A DNA stretch of 64,000 nt from Protonemura montana (GCA_947568835.1 OX387606.1:17174001-17238000); one strand, 5' to 3'. Positions 9,991-24,247 are shown, counted from the stretch's first letter. The notes: generated by a model from the sequence alone, not told the origin. Numbers and translations: made by a program.

Positions 9991-12900
9991 TCGCTACATG
10001 AGTGCGCCTATAGGTACAAGATGGCACAATCACAGAATGGATGCGGCTGTGTCGCAGTATACGCGCTATGCTATAAATTATTAGCTATTTGAGAAGATAA
10101 ATGGGGTATGTAGTTATGATCTTGATCATTACGTAGTTTCTATTTTTGGTGGTAGATTGACCTTTTTGAAAGTTGCGAGTTGGAGGTGGTATCGATTTTT
10201 GTGCCAACTTTTTGATCGTGATTTTCCGGGCGTGCCGTTGAAATGTTTTTTTTTCTGCCGTTCAACTTTGGAGATCGATTGGAATGATATCATTGGTTGG
10301 CATTGAAAGACACGAGGTCAAACTGATGAATCATTCGACAATATTTGATCAGAAAACGTCACAATTTATTTTGATTTTTGGTAGGTAGTAAGCAACATCC
10401 ATAGTCAAAGTAAACCGACACTTTCTAAAAGGAAACTCTTTTTGTTTACTATTGTGGCTCCAGAGACTCGTGGAAAAATTGCCCCAATTCCGTAAAATTC
10501 CACGGGTTGAGAAAATATACTTCCCTATACATAGCCAGAAAATCTCAAAGAGCAAGCTAGGGGCTGGATCCACAAAGACGAGGCGAAGTTAAGCCTTAGA
10601 GTTTAAAGATGATCAACCCTGTGAGTTAATACAATGGACAACAACTTTAACCCCCAAATGTATGGAGGTTAAACTTAAACTCTGCTTTGTAGATCCCTGC
10701 AGCCATGGCGCAGCCATGGCGCAGCCATAACACCAAAAGCGCATTTACATCTCTGGCATTAATTGATGAACTTTTACCCCGGAGATTGAGTCATAACCCA
10801 AAATAAATCAATCCGACAATATATGAAATTATGCATAGGTCGGCATGCGCCGATAAATCACAATAGCTCTGAACATTTTGTCGGCGAGAGATAATTAAAG
10901 GGTGCGAGCAGTACTTAACAATCCGGTGACATCTTGTCGTCATTACCATGGTTATTACAAAGTAATTTAGCTTTTATGCTAATTATGTAAATCTGCGAAA
11001 TGCTAAAGAGTTTTTAAGATAGATGCCACAGACGTATTTGTGATTGGTTCTTAACGATGTGATGAATACTAATAATGTTTTATTGTTTTTAGAGTGGTAA
11101 ACGTGGTAGTTTCATTTCACATAGGTTTTTAAGCTTAGGTTATTTTTCGCTAGATAAATACTTTTCAAAAGAAGTATCGGGGAAATTTTAACGGGTTTTC
11201 TTCGTCCTCGCGCACTAAAACTATGTACACGCTCTAAACGATTCGACCTAAAAATCATTTATTGACATTTTGTATCACAGAGAGTCAAAACTGGAGACCC
11301 GACATGTATTAAAACGAAATTTTGCTTCACGCTTTGGTAAAAAATTGATCTGCTTTTGCTGCCATTGTATTTATAGAAGTAATAAGTATTCTATCTACCA
11401 GTTTAGCATTTCATTATGCTAGCCCTGAAAGCTATTTAACTACTGTAAAATTATGGAAATTATGTATAAATTAAATTATCAAAATTTGCCAGTTTGTTCG
11501 TATCTGGTAGCCTTGGGACAAGATAAAGCAAGTACCTATTAACCAATAAAGGAAAAATATTTTCGATAGACCGCATTAAAAAGTATTGCTCTTAACAAGA
11601 CCTAATTTATAGCTGGACATAACCAAAAATGTTAATCTTGCTATAATATGGTAATTTTGCAAGTCAACTGACAAACACCATGGTGTACGCCAATAAAAGT
11701 ATTTTATATTCAAATTTTCACGTAAGCGTCGCTTATAGAAACGTAATGGTGTTAGCAAAAAGTGATCCTCTAATAAATGAGGAGTGGAAAATAAGTGAAA
11801 AATTGCCCAGTTTCGAATTTAAATGGATCGTTGCCTTATAATTTGACGCTGAAAAGTAATTTTCTTAGTGACAGAACTGGCATGTGTGTCACTACAGATT
11901 TCTCCTCATTAAACTCTCATTACATAAAGTACAAAACAGAGCCATCTTGAATTTATCTGCTTATTATATCATATTATATTCACATTCATATCTAATTAAT
12001 ATTTTCAATTATTTGATATCTCAAGATTATTGCAATAATTTATTTCAATAATTTCTAATTATTCTACTAAATATTACCTACTTGCCTTTCTATCCTATCT
12101 ACTCATATCACTCTTTTCTACATTTCATTAATAACAATCATTGAATACAGCCAGTGAAAATAAGTTTAGATTGGTATCTTCTCTCACGGACCTATCAGCA
12201 TTAGTAAAACCTGCAGTACTTTTTCAAAAATTTCCTTTCTCAAATCTCGATTTTGTCTTATTAAAGTAACAGTAAAACCACAAAGCACGATAAAAAAAAC
12301 TACATTTCCTGGAATTTTGTGATGTAATTTCCGTTGTACCAGAAAGTTCACTGGGAATTTTTCAAAAACATCTCAGATCATGTAAAATAATTATGCTACA
12401 TATTTAAATGCCCTATTATTCTAACAGATATTTATCATATTCTTCCATAATTTCCTAGCAATTTCACTAGATTGTCAATATGTTATAATGCAATACATGT
12501 TATTATTGAAATTAAATTAATTGGTCGATTAGCATGTAGTTATATATTAATCCCTCCCACAAGCAAGTACAACAGGTGGTCGCGTCATTGGATTCTTCTA
12601 GTTTACACAAGAATGACCACAAGCCATTCCGATCAATAAATCAATCCAATTGGATTGGAATCAATCGTTTGATGAAACCCGTATATAGGTGCATACGACG
12701 CAAAAGAGAGCGCAATAATACATCAATTGTGTGTACTTATCTACTCAGCACGACAATTTAGCTACCGGGCTCTGTAAACCTTCTGAGAGATTCCTTTGGA
12801 ATAAATAAATAAAGAAACTGTGCGCTTTGAAGTGCTTTGAAAACTTTTCCTTCTGTCGCAATTGAGCTGTAACAATATCTCAATAAAAACCAGTTACCAC

Positions 12901-13140
12901 TGAGTGAAAATACTGTTGCATCCTCTGGACTTTTCAGTGGCCCACGAGTAACAATATAGATTTGAAAACTATTCCTGTTCCAGGTGTTTCGGTCCCAAGT
13001 CGCACAATCTATTTATTTTCTGTTATTACACAACCATATAGTGTTTCCTCGTGATATAGCTTCGACACGGCTTTGATATCTCAATCCCTCAAGAAAAAAG
13101 CTTTTCCTTGCAGCTAATGTTAACAAGTATTGATAGAATA
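9991..13140. other. Intergenic, AT-rich
   Basis: No spliced exon or recognisable protein is visible. It contains only the 11-bp tandem repeat listed separately and low-complexity AT sequence. Confidence 0.5.
10700..10728. repeat. 11-bp tandem repeat, 2.6 copies
   Basis: CAGCCATGGCG is repeated exactly twice (10700-10710 and 10711-10721) and followed by CAGCCAT. Each unit contains the palindrome CCATGG. Confidence 0.85.
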
Positions 13141-13154
13141 CAACGAACACTACC

Positions 13155-13250
13155 CTCTCAAAAATGTGTTACTCTTCGTGGAATCGAACCCCGGTATCCA
13201 GATCAGTGTTCATCGTAATGAAAGATCCTGCAAATCATGCGCATTCGTGA
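13155..13250 (-). repeat. tRNA-like SINE fragment (B box)
   Basis: The minus strand reads CCGGGGTTCGATTCCACG, a perfect pol III B-box/T-arm sequence. It lacks a matching acceptor stem and A box, so it is not a functional tRNA gene. Most likely it is the head of a tRNA-derived SINE. Confidence 0.45.
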
Positions 13251-14164
13251 TTTGAATAAAAATGAACAATATTCTAGTTCACGGTGTCTAGTCCATTGTC
13301 TGGAGCAATGTCTTAAAACAATTACCAATCAAAAGCTCTTTTAATGCCAGTCTTCCAGCGCTTACCGAAAATCCAGTCAGTCCCTTGCGACGAACTTGGT
13401 GAACGCTGTCTCAGAAACAAGACAGAAGTTGAGCTGGCAGCAATTCGGTTAATACACCTGAGCACATTGCGGACAAGATGATTTTGTTGATGATAATTGG
13501 GATCTTTAAGTCAGGCTCGTTTCGAAATGCATGTTTTCTTCTTGCCTTAATGAAGTGAGGTGTATTGCCACTCACAACACCTTTTCTATGATGTCTTGGA
13601 AATAATTGTCGGGTCTTTAAGTTTTCGTTGATCGCTAAGATAATCATATGTTCAATTACACTTACCTGTACTCTCGGTCGTTGAGTTGACAGTTTTTGAA
13701 CGTCAATTGGTAGGTACTGAAAAACTACCAAAATGATGCCCACTTCTATATTTTTTTGCAATAAATGACATTGTACAAATATTTTTCATAGAGGGTTGTT
13801 ACAATCCTGATCACAACATTCCATTTTTTTTTTATAAAAATACTAAGTTTCTAATACTAAAGTTGGTGAACCAAAGTGTGTAGATGATGTTGTCAATATA
13901 CATTGACCTAAACTCTAGACCACGGTTTTCTGAAGCATTGGTCAGTAAGAAGATGATTTGACTTGAGGAGAAATATATTTGTATTAGAGAAGATACCAGC
14001 ACGAGAACTGCCCCCCAACATTGCTACCACTTCACGAATGGAATTTCAATTATGATTTAGAGATGGGAATTACAAATACTAATCATATCTACAAAAAAAA
14101 TATCAAAATCGTAATAGTTGGTAGAAAAACTCTTAAAATAGCTCGAAAAAATATGACTGAAAGT

Positions 14165-14250
14165 GTTTCTTATTTTTTTAATGACAGTTGGCCAGCATGT
14201 AAGCACAAAACGACCAGTGGCGCCTCTCCCGGAAAAGTATGCTATCTCGC
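14165..14250 (-). repeat. Dispersed repeat family B, partial copy
   Basis: TGACAGTTGGCCAGCATG, ACGACCAGTGGCG and CTCCCGGAAAAG match the reverse complement of the family B copies at 22970-23300 and 37428-37715. Only the proximal part, about 80 bp, is retained. Confidence 0.55.
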
Positions 14251-15039
14251 TAAATGGCCGGGGTAAAACGCTTTTGATTGGCTGCTCATCATATAATCCC
14301 AGCATTATTTTAAAAACAAGTGTACGCAACATATTTTCGCCCAGAAGTGCATGTTAATAGTGCATTTTACTCACACCCTAAAAAAAACACCATACGCTCA
14401 TTCGTGATATTTATCATTCAACTAAAACGCATAAAACACAGATCGGCATCTTTCACTTAAAGAAACTGACTATATCTCCATCGCTACCCGATCTAAGATT
14501 TCCATAAACGAAGTAGCATTATCCACGCGGGTATGTCGGCATAATACCTAAAGCTTGCGTGCATACAGATATTAAAATCAAAGTAACACTCGTGATCTTC
14601 TCACAATGAAGTCTCAATCACGGCCGTGCGAAACGTGACTTACACGTTTCGCCAGTGCGCAGTGAGCAGTCTTGCCAATCTCGACTCCAGTGTGATTGGC
14701 GTGATCGTTTCACACTAAAAACCAATATCGCCGCGTTGGCTACCGCGCAAATTTGCATTATTATTACTATAGTTGCTGTCAGAGAGCGAACGAGCATGTC
14801 AGATTCAAATTTGAACTGCGCTGGCTATAACTTAAATTGGTTCTAGTCGAGCGTTTTTAGCATTCCATATTTCTATCCATCGTTATTCGTAGATGCTCTT
14901 ATAGCATTTCCCGTGAAACGATAACGAAGACAGCTTAAAATAGTCTTAAAAATTTGAAATAAAAATTAAATATACGATGGAATATACATAAAGGTGTAAA
15001 TACGCATAATAATATAAAAATGTATGTATGTGTTGTATC

Positions 15040-15165
15040 ATATAGATATATAAATTTGAGAATGGAAAGGAAGCTAGACTGGAGAATGTATAACTGAATC
15101 GGGATACGATCCCGGGACCTCCGAATTTCCGGTTGGGTGCTCTACCAACTAAGCTATCCGGGCAA
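15040..15165 (-). repeat. tRNA-derived SINE (head with A and B boxes)
   Basis: Read on the minus strand it begins GCCCGGATAGCTTAGTTGG, with a clear A box and D arm. A 7-base anticodon-like loop containing GGA and a T arm (GGGATCGTATCCC) follow. The 3' acceptor strand that should pair with GCCCGGA is missing. Instead the sequence continues into an unrelated body (CAGTCTAGCTTCCTTTCC) and a microsatellite-like AT tail. This is SINE architecture rather than a tRNA gene. Confidence 0.65.
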
Positions 15166-15169
15166 ATAT

Positions 15170-17965
15170 ATTCTAGTTTCGCGGGGTGCGATAAGGAATC
15201 GTCTCACCTGCTGGTTTCAGCTTCGCGTTGAAAACACCAGAAAAACCGAAAACCCCGCAAATTTAAAAACGTTCTGATGTTTAGGAGTACACTCTAAAAA
15301 TAAATATCTCTAAAAGTATGCTTTTTAGCCTCGTGTCTGTTTTGAAAAAATCTGATTTTATATTTTGGAAGGTGATTTCAATGCGCGATAATATAATTTT
15401 CCTTCACATAAATGAAAGCAACTCTGTATTAACGCTTAAATAACCAACCGAAACCTATCTCTTTCTTCACAATATATTTTTATAATGTTCATGTTTTGTG
15501 ACTACAACTGAAATGGAAATGATCGAATGATTTGAAAAATTTCTTCCACGTGTCTACAATTTCTTCCACAAGCGGATGACGTAACGTAACGTGCATATGA
15601 TGTCAGTTATCTGGATCATATTGACGTCATTGGTGAGCATATCGAATGACAGTTACCTTCTCGACGAGACCTCTGCAACGCTGGCAGGGGGAGGAATTGA
15701 TTATAGACCACAGGGTAATGCTCATCGGTAATGTCTATGCTAATGAGATGTTATTATCGTGGTGAATAAGAAATAATTCGAACCCTTAAGGCTCTTTAAA
15801 CCAGGAAAACAACACCCACACGAAAATGCGAAAGCTCCAAGATTTTGTAATATGAAATTGATGACTAGCTTGTGTCTGGCTAGTTTTTTTCAAAGCCCAG
15901 TAACCTGGTTACTTTTTCAGTTGCTTAACAACTCTTGACTCATCCATGAAAAGTATGGCACCTCCACTTGAAACGGCCGTAGATTTGAAAAACTCTCATT
16001 GGAATTGGCTTTAAAAGTGTCATTAGTTCCCTTTGGATTCAAATTTCAATTTTGAAGATACGGTTATGATTTATTAATATTTGAAAAACATCATTTCTTT
16101 GACGTCCCATCAAGCCACCTCACTAGTCGATTGTCCCATCTGATAACATTGGAAATCAATGATAAAAACCGTTGTCTGCTAGGAGATAAACTTAAAAATG
16201 TCGGTATATCATAACTGAAACTGTTTTTTCACCAAGAATTTCCCATTTGGCATTATTCTCTTGAATTTTAATATTAGAATCTGTGTGATTTGTGTAGGAA
16301 TAATGTATGTAACTCTGGGTTCCTTCTGGGTTAACTCTGGGTTACAACTCGTAACGAATTCGATCGAAGAATCCCCCATCTTCTCATCCATACACCGCCT
16401 CCTTTATCGCCTCAATTCACACTCACCACATTTTCACACCCAATAACAAAGATGTTGCTACCGTATTTTTCACTGAGGTACTCGCCGGTACAAAAGGCTC
16501 ATGTTATGCTATGGATACGTGCAAGCCGTAGAGAGTTTCCGAAACAATACTCTGAACATGCTAATAGACCGTGGCTATCAAAAGTTAAATGTGGCCTACA
16601 CCTGGTTGATTGTTACTTGGCCTCAAGCGCAACTTGTCCAACGAAACATGCATCAATAAATCGAGCCGCATAAGGCCAGAAACAGCTTCCAACTTGTCGA
16701 ACAAGACAAAGGACCAAGTCATAACATTATATGCTAATTCCTTATATGAATTGACCAATTTTATTGTATTTTCAGGTTCATGTGTATCCAATTAGAATAT
16801 CGCAAATTGTTATACGGCGATGCATTATTCAGGAGAATTATATCGCAAAGCATTCATGAGACAAGATTTTTTTTTTTTTTTTTTTTACAGACTTATTGCA
16901 AAAAGTTGGGGGAGGAGAGGGGGGGAGTGGAAGGGTTTTGAAATATATGCACTGTGGGAAAAATATGTTGTCTTTTCATTGTACTCTTATTTCTTCTCCT
17001 CTTCAGTTCTTTTTCAATATATTACAATTTTCTTCATTGACGTTTACAACAAATTTTCCGGCTTCCTGTTCTTCCTTTTCCTATATCCCTCCGAAATTGT
17101 CTTGGCCCAATTACATTCCCCTTGATTCTATAAAGAACTAATACTGATTTTAGAGATAAACTGACTCAAGCTTGCAGTAAAAACAATTTAAATCATTTTT
17201 CAACCGGAAAAACCGAAAAATCAAACAAACTAAAAACGTGCCATTCGTTACTGCGATAAAACTCAAAACAAAATTATTTCTCGGCTAAAAACTTTCGCGT
17301 CCACTTGATTGGTGTCTCGTTTGAAATAAGTTGGCAAGCGTTTCCAAACTTTTACTCGCGAAACACGTCCGCCATTTTTGGGACACGTACGCGCTGTGCA
17401 GACGTCATTAAGGTACAGAGGCGTACAGCAACCGGTAGCCCCAAGTAGGAGGTTTGTGTGTTTATGTAGAAAGTTTCCTCTTGAGCACTTTCGGTCAGTT
17501 TAATCTCGATGGTGTGGCTGACAGCATTTTGAAATTATTATCGAATCGTTTCTGAGTGAATCAACACTCGTGACATTCGTGTTTGATATTATTACAATTA
17601 TGAGTCACACCTGACATTGGTATGAAACAATCGCTAAATTATGGGACAGGTGACAATCGATTAGTTAACCCTTTAAACTGACCTATCGTGGCAGAACCTC
17701 CTACTTTTTCAAGCTGTTTTATTTGCATGATTAGCCAATTACCGATGAGCGTGCACATTTTAAAGTCAGGTAGGCAATCAGAATCAAGAATTTTATAATG
17801 AATGGTTTTATTTTACTTTCTGCATAATTATCAATGACACATTATCTCTTTTTAATGGTTGTAGCTGGCACAAAATCAATAAATAATACTCAGGCAAATA
17901 CTGTAATCTGGATTTGTACCAATTTCTGGAAAGATTTGATCTGGGAGAGTACGTCCTTTGCCTTC
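15170..17965. other. Intergenic, AT-rich
   Basis: Holds a 20-bp T homopolymer (16867-16886) and a purine-rich GGAGGAGAGGGGGGGAG patch just after it. No exon, RNA gene or mobile element is recognised. Confidence 0.5.
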
Positions 17966-17969
17966 TTTA

Positions 17970-18222
17970 TCAACCTCTCGATATCATGGATTTGTGGAGG
18001 AGTCCTGTTGCACGGGTAGATGCTTTGGTAGAAATAGTAGAAGTAAAATTAGTAGAAGTAGTAGAAGTAGTAAGTAGCAGTCAACGTGCCAGCATCGGGT
18101 TTCCCCTCCTCCGATCTAGACTTGGTTATGTTCATCACCATCCTCATCATCACCCACTAATTTTCCAACAAGATGAAACCAGAGCCACCAGGAACCGTTA
18201 TCAAAACAGTGCGTCGCTGTTC
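17970..18222 (+). repeat. Dispersed repeat family A, copy 2
   Basis: Same start block (ATGGATTTGTGGAGGAGTCC) and end block (AACAGTGCGTCGCTG) as copy 1 at 1574-1840. The middle is partly replaced by an imperfect GTAGAA/GTA microsatellite at about 18024-18076. Confidence 0.6.
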
Positions 18223-18224
18223 CA

Positions 18225-21200
18225 CACACTTAGTAAAAAAACGCCAATTTTGTGAGATCATATTTTCGAAATTTTTTTTTTTTTTTATTACCTTGATTAT
18301 TTTAGTTAGATGCATTTAGGATGCTTGAACATTCTATGTTGAAAGGTCAAGGTTGAAAAGTTCAACATCCTTGAACATCCATGTTTTACATTTTTTGTGG
18401 TTCTTTTGTTATTGGAAAATGGTCAGGACTGCTTTAACCCTTGATAAAGAAAGAGGTAAAAGTTACAAAACGTTGGGAAATTTTGTTGTTCTTCACTTAG
18501 CATTCAAAACCCAGTTCATTTAGTTTTTTCAGTGCGCCGCTATAGACACCACGAATCATCACATATAATACACCAAATGGGAACTGTTTAAACTTGATAA
18601 TATTTTGCAGTTATTTAGTAATTAAGTCTCAAATTTTCCAAAATTATCCCTGAAGAGTTGGTGATAAGAACATTGGGTTTGAGCGACAGACAAGCAATAT
18701 TTCCGTTTGCCTGGGTATTTTGAGCAACAATAACAGTATGCATCTGTGTCGTCATTTCTGCCATTATGTTCATCCAATGATTTATGTAGATTTATTTCTT
18801 ATGTGACACCACGTTAGGATCGCACCCATAACCTTTCCTTGGTGAGCGCCGCAGTGCCACGAGCTGGATGACATCACGCTTGCGCATTGCGACCAAATCG
18901 CTCAAAGCATTTTGGTAAATTGATAGTTCGAAATTTGAACATGATTTTAACGCAAAGGAGTCATCTAATGAGGCAATCATTAGCGTTTTAGTGACCATAG
19001 TTTGGCAAATGTTTACAGGTAAAGTATCATGCCAAAATTCAACTAAATGATCATATTTATTCCTTATCTGGCAGTGGGTGCATTATGGATGCTATTGCCA
19101 AAGACCGAAGACATTTTAACTTTCAAAAGTAATCTGAAATTAAATTATGAAGCTACGTGAATGAAATAAACATCAAACTTGATATTACTTTGTACCGTTC
19201 TCGGGCCACCAATGATTTTTAATCGATAATTTTCTCGCTATTTAATCGATAAAGCGTTGATGAAAATGTTAAGTTACACGACTCGTGATTGGGGCAATGA
19301 CTTGTCAACAGATTAATCGGTTCTGTTGCTACTAGAACATAAATTAAACTCTGATTACTGGATGTGTCGTGGACAATTTTATTGCAGTCATTTGCAATAG
19401 TTAATTATTACAAAATACCATCCCGAACATGAATACATCTCGAGGACTAGGCGACAACCGCTCGACGGCGCCGATATGTCTCTCATAGTCGAGAGAAAAC
19501 GGTTCCACATTTCATATTTCAAAGTGACGTCATGACAAATAAATTATCTTTATGCAAATCAGTATTAAGCTTAAATAATTCCAAAGAACCAATTTAAAAA
19601 CCGTAACAAAGCCTGCGGCGACTTTACTTTTTTTACAGAGAAGTTTTCATGGTGAAATCTGAATTACATTGCGCCCCCGGAGTTCTTACTTGTGGTAACA
19701 TGTTATTCGGAGTATTAATAATAGAGTGAGACAACAGAATAAAAACCGTAGCTCCATGAAAATGCCTTGTAATTATCCATGGTGTCCTATCAACTATCAT
19801 GCATTTATCGTGGCGATTTAAAAAAAAAAAAAAAAATACCAAAAAAAAAATGGGAAATGTCTTTTGAGACTTGCTTTATGGGATAAATTAATTATTTAGA
19901 TGTACATCGAGATAAAAATTACTGGACATTTATCGATAAAACTTTAAACGCCACAGGAAAGTTGTTTAGAATTCTTGTTTGCGTTTTCCTCGAGGAATTT
20001 TCGCGCGTTGCGACGTTGCAAAGCCCGGGTCGTTGCCCGGGAAAATATTTAAACGTTTTTTTTATTTCACAGAAAAAACAAATTCTTCCGTTTTTTGCGA
20101 AGCTATGACGAAGTTTTTTTTTCACTATCCTCGTCTCGTTTGAACTATAGATTTTTATTTTCAAACAAAATTGCTCACAAGCTATAAGCCTTAAGGTAAC
20201 AAGGTAGGCATAGGGAATCTAGGCTTCAGGTTTCTTTGTTTTTCCACAAGATTAACACGAAAACCTCTAGGATCCCTTTCCTCCAAAAAAATATCTTCTA
20301 ACCGAGTTTCCTTATCGTTGCAAAGCGAACCAAATCTAGCAGTTATTTCTGGTAACCGCAGTGAATGCCACTGATACGCGTGTAAAATGACGCTTGTGAC
20401 GTACTTCACTAATCGCAGAACGCCACAATTACAACTAAACCTTAAATTATCTCTCCAAGCCTGGTATTTAAATGTCAACATAACAATCATCGCGGCCATC
20501 AAGGACGACAGAATCGCGCATTCGGAAGTCGTATGACGCAGTACTAAATGGTAAACAACAGTTCCTTCTCTGAACGTCCGGTCCTTGGTCAGAAATATCA
20601 CATTTGTTGCTATTTCCAGCGCAATCCTTGTCGGAAATCCAGGAAGACGGTTTTAAAATAGCAAGTGAGACATGAAATCTGTAGTCCGAGACCCCGGGAT
20701 TTAGTGACCCGGAGATATGAGCGTGGTTATCTCAGTCCCGGTATTATAATATCTTTCAACTCTGAGTTAAGCTCATAAATCTCAGAAACAGCTGACTTTC
20801 ACTGCCTGTGATTGGTTGTTGCCATGGTAATTAATTTAACTCCCACTTTATCAAAGCAAATTGCAAAGAGGAGCAAATTGTATTACTGGGCATGGGAGGA
20901 GGGTCAGGTATGAATGCTGACGTATCTGAATTTTCCAAGGAAATACAGAAACTTGGATTTTCTTTTCTAGAGTGAAGCATTGCGAAAAAAGGCACGATGT
21001 TTCGCCATTTTTCTCCAGTTTTCCATGTTTTCCTTGTCTCATATAACGCGGATGCGTTTCTTATTACAATTTTTACGTGAAACTGGGAATAAAATGTGTC
21101 TGTGAAGGAAAGCGTATTGATTGATGATTCTGAAAATGGTGCAATTATATTAAGTAAGAATGATTGAACAGTGCAGAAAAAATAGTTAAAACAATACTAT

Positions 21201-22965
21201 ACGTTGGTGGTTTATTCTTGGCACTAGTTTGATGGTAACTAGGGATAATGAGAGGTACCTACTATACTTACTCCACAATCCATGGAGGGTGCAACAGCGT
21301 ACACTTCAGCAAAACAAACTTCAACCGAATTTTTACTCAAAAGCATCACATTTTTGGTACACTTTAGCTTCGCGAACGCAATTTGAGTTGCGTTGTAAGA
21401 TGAGCTTAGCAATATTTTGGGATAATGAGAAACCGATTCACTGAATAGATCAAAGCAAAACAGACAAATTTCACAAAATTAAGTCGGAAATTTGTGAAAA
21501 AAGGGAGAAAGAAACCGCATACGGCCTTAAAAACTTCGCAGCCATATAATTTTTGTGTATTTCACACCATTTCAATGTTTGGTAAAAAAATATAAAAATG
21601 TGAAAATGTTTGTACATTTTAGATGAGCCAAAATGATATCGTAATTGAAATGGCTACGACCAAACATTTACAAGCAAAAGATTTTAGTAGTTCTATACCT
21701 ACATGGGAGCAGCTCGTCTAGGGTTGGAAATCACTTATAAGGTTGCTTTGGGAAAAATCGTACCTATGTAGGTATGGTAAATTTCAAATCTTTATAGAAA
21801 GTAAAAATATTTTTCTGGTCACCATAATATAAACTGATAATTTAACAATCCGTTTTGCAATCTTTCCAAACTGCCCATCTCCGAAATTTTTACCGAGAGG
21901 TTAATTACAAAAAATCCTTCTTTGGAGATGATTTTAAACAATTTTAATCACCAAATGGGAACCCGATTGAGTAACAAGAATCATCTAGAAGTTCCTAGCT
22001 TTATATTTAAACACGGGTAAGAATTATAATTTTTCTCAAATCTTCAATAATGAAATGTCTGCCTCCTGAAGTATTTTCACTACAAAGTCAGACAAATTTT
22101 CTGCTAAAAACGAATCGTCAGCTTATAAAAAATGTGTATCTCAATTTCAAATGTATAGGAAATTGTAACCTCTATGATTGTACTTAAGATTACAGACTTA
22201 CATAATCACATTAGTACTTAATCCATAGGAAAGCCTACTGGCTTCAGTGCCCAGAAAGAAATTATTATTTTGTATCTTTGTGCATAATTTATATTCACAA
22301 AAAAAAAACATTCCGTGCCCCCAGGAATAACGGTCTTACCATGCGGGCTTTACCTACTATCTTGTCCATCTCAATTCGCGACTGCTTCTAATTTGTTTAT
22401 TTATTTACCGATGAGTAGCAGATAATTTGTAATGATATTATCAGGTGGCTGATTATAGATGTTGCGCGCATTGGTACACTGTACAGATCTGCAATTAGTA
22501 ACCACGGCAGCTGAGTTGCTGACGGGGATATCTGGCCGGTATAATTACATAGTCGGTAGTTTACCAGAACGATGCCGACAACGGGGAGAGTTGTTTCATG
22601 CCTGAACTTTGTTTCACACTTTAAACATTGACTACTTGTAATTATCGACAGTTTTCATTTGATTAAAATATTGCGTGTGAATATCCAATAAGGAATAATT
22701 TGATTTTCATATCGCGTTAGAAACGAAATTGAAAATTGCTTTCACAATGTTTTAAGTAACGCTTTGCACCGTGACCTATTGACACGTGTTGTTTTCTTGC
22801 AAATTTATAATTATAATTTATAAACGCTGCGTTATTGGCTGATAGGTAAAGGTATTGCTTTATTTTATTTTGAATCGTGACTCATAGATGAAAATAATAT
22901 AATTGCACACAACAGAAGATAGCGAAGCTTTTCCATCTTCTTTGAAAACAAAACACAAGCTCCGT
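18225..22965. other. Intergenic, no recognised gene
   Basis: The longest open stretch is on the minus strand, 20601-20191 (136 codons). It begins with GTG rather than ATG and matches no family I know. A small hairpin of CCCGGG arms around TCGTTG lies at about 20022-20040, and A/T homopolymers lie near 19820. Nothing else can be supported. Confidence 0.4.
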
Positions 22966-22969
22966 TCAG

Positions 22970-23300
22970 TGAGAGAACTTCTCCCGGCAGAGGCGCCATC
23001 GGTTGTTTATATCTCGACCAACTGTCATATTTAAAAACAGTACAGACAATCTCTGCTGATGTCCGCTATTTTTCTTTTGATTTAAAACTTTTTTCGTCGC
23101 AAAGTTTGTTTTTCGAGCTTTTTCTTAAAACGTTTTTTCGTAATAGCAATCCTGGGAAGTATTTTTCATGTATATTAAGTATATTTTAGTCACGCCATTG
23201 AAATCATAACTGAAATTATATTCAAGAGCTGGTAGCAATACTGGGAGCAGCCCTTGGGCTGGTGTTTTCCTTCACCGGCTAGACTGTACTGATATTTCTC
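22970..23300 (+). repeat. Dispersed repeat family B, copy 1
   Basis: Shared ordered blocks with 37428-37715: CTCCGTTCA, GGCGCCATCGG, CCAACTGTCA, CTGCTGATGT, CTATTTTTCTTTTG, then GGTAGCAATACTGGG and GGCTAGACTGTA. Spacing is similar and divergence is substantial. An old, unclassified interspersed element. Confidence 0.65.
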
Positions 23301-24247
23301 CTTTCAATAGATTTGCTTCACGTACGAAAAGTTCAAAGATTAAATCACCCACACCGATTGATTTCAAACTACGCTTAAAATGCTAGCATCTTATTTAAAA
23401 AAAAAAAAAACTACACAACCAAATTTGATGTAAGATGTTATGCTTAGAATGGTGTACTTTTGGTTGACTAATATGCGTAGAATAGCTTGAGGACGCCATT
23501 ATTCTACTTATGTAATGTAGAGAGAGAAATGACATTGGATATAAGCAAGAATGTGGGATCGCGCTTAACACAAAGGGCACAATAATATGACTAGTTATTC
23601 TAAAATAATACTTGGCCTATAATTTACAGTTACAAAACAACATAAGTGAACTGACAAAGATTTTTGAGTGGTTTGTGTCTCAGGTTTGCAGATACGAAAA
23701 TATCAGAGACGTCTGAAAGTCCCCATAATCATGAAGTTAAAAAAAAACGAGTGAAAATAAAAATATGACCCAAGCCAGCATTAAAACATTTAATTACCTC
23801 TTTGCAGTCTGAAAGTTACATCAGTTAAATCAAAAACGTTGCTTATTCACACATTTCGGTTGTAAATAGTATATAAATTGTGTAACGTGAGGTATTTCTA
23901 AGAGATGTCAAGTCACGTGCTGAAGTGCCTAAAAGCAACGTCTTCAGGTGTAGATTACCGTGGCGCAGTCTAGGTGGTCGGAACTGGTTGACATATTATG
24001 GCACACCTCCACTGCAGCATGTGCCGACCTTTTACCTTTTGACCGAAAGCGCCATCTCTCGACTTGATTGGGCCCCGAGCTGCTTTTCATGTTGAGTCAT
24101 TCCGGTCGACCAAAATAATATAATGTATCCGCCCTCCAAGTTTTTGACCCAGGACCGCAAGCTCTTAGCTCTTGCAAATTAATCAGGATCAAATTTCTAA
24201 TTCCATGGTATATTCTTGCTGGTATGCAAAGTTTCTTGGCTCTCTTC
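23301..24247. other. Intergenic, no gene seen
   Basis: AT-rich, with an A homopolymer near 23396-23410 and a short more GC-rich patch at 23930-24080. No exon or RNA gene supported. Confidence 0.45.

Noticed and set aside
13411-13761. 116-codon minus-strand ORF
   Set aside because: Begins with TTG and shows no family features. Length is within chance for this amount of sequence.
15100-15165. Functional tRNA gene on the minus strand
   Set aside because: A and B boxes are present, but the 3' acceptor strand is missing and the anticodon stem has a mismatch. Treated as a SINE head.
20191-20601. 136-codon minus-strand ORF
   Set aside because: No ATG at its start, no recognised domain and no splice-site context. 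Mentioned only within the intergenic entry.
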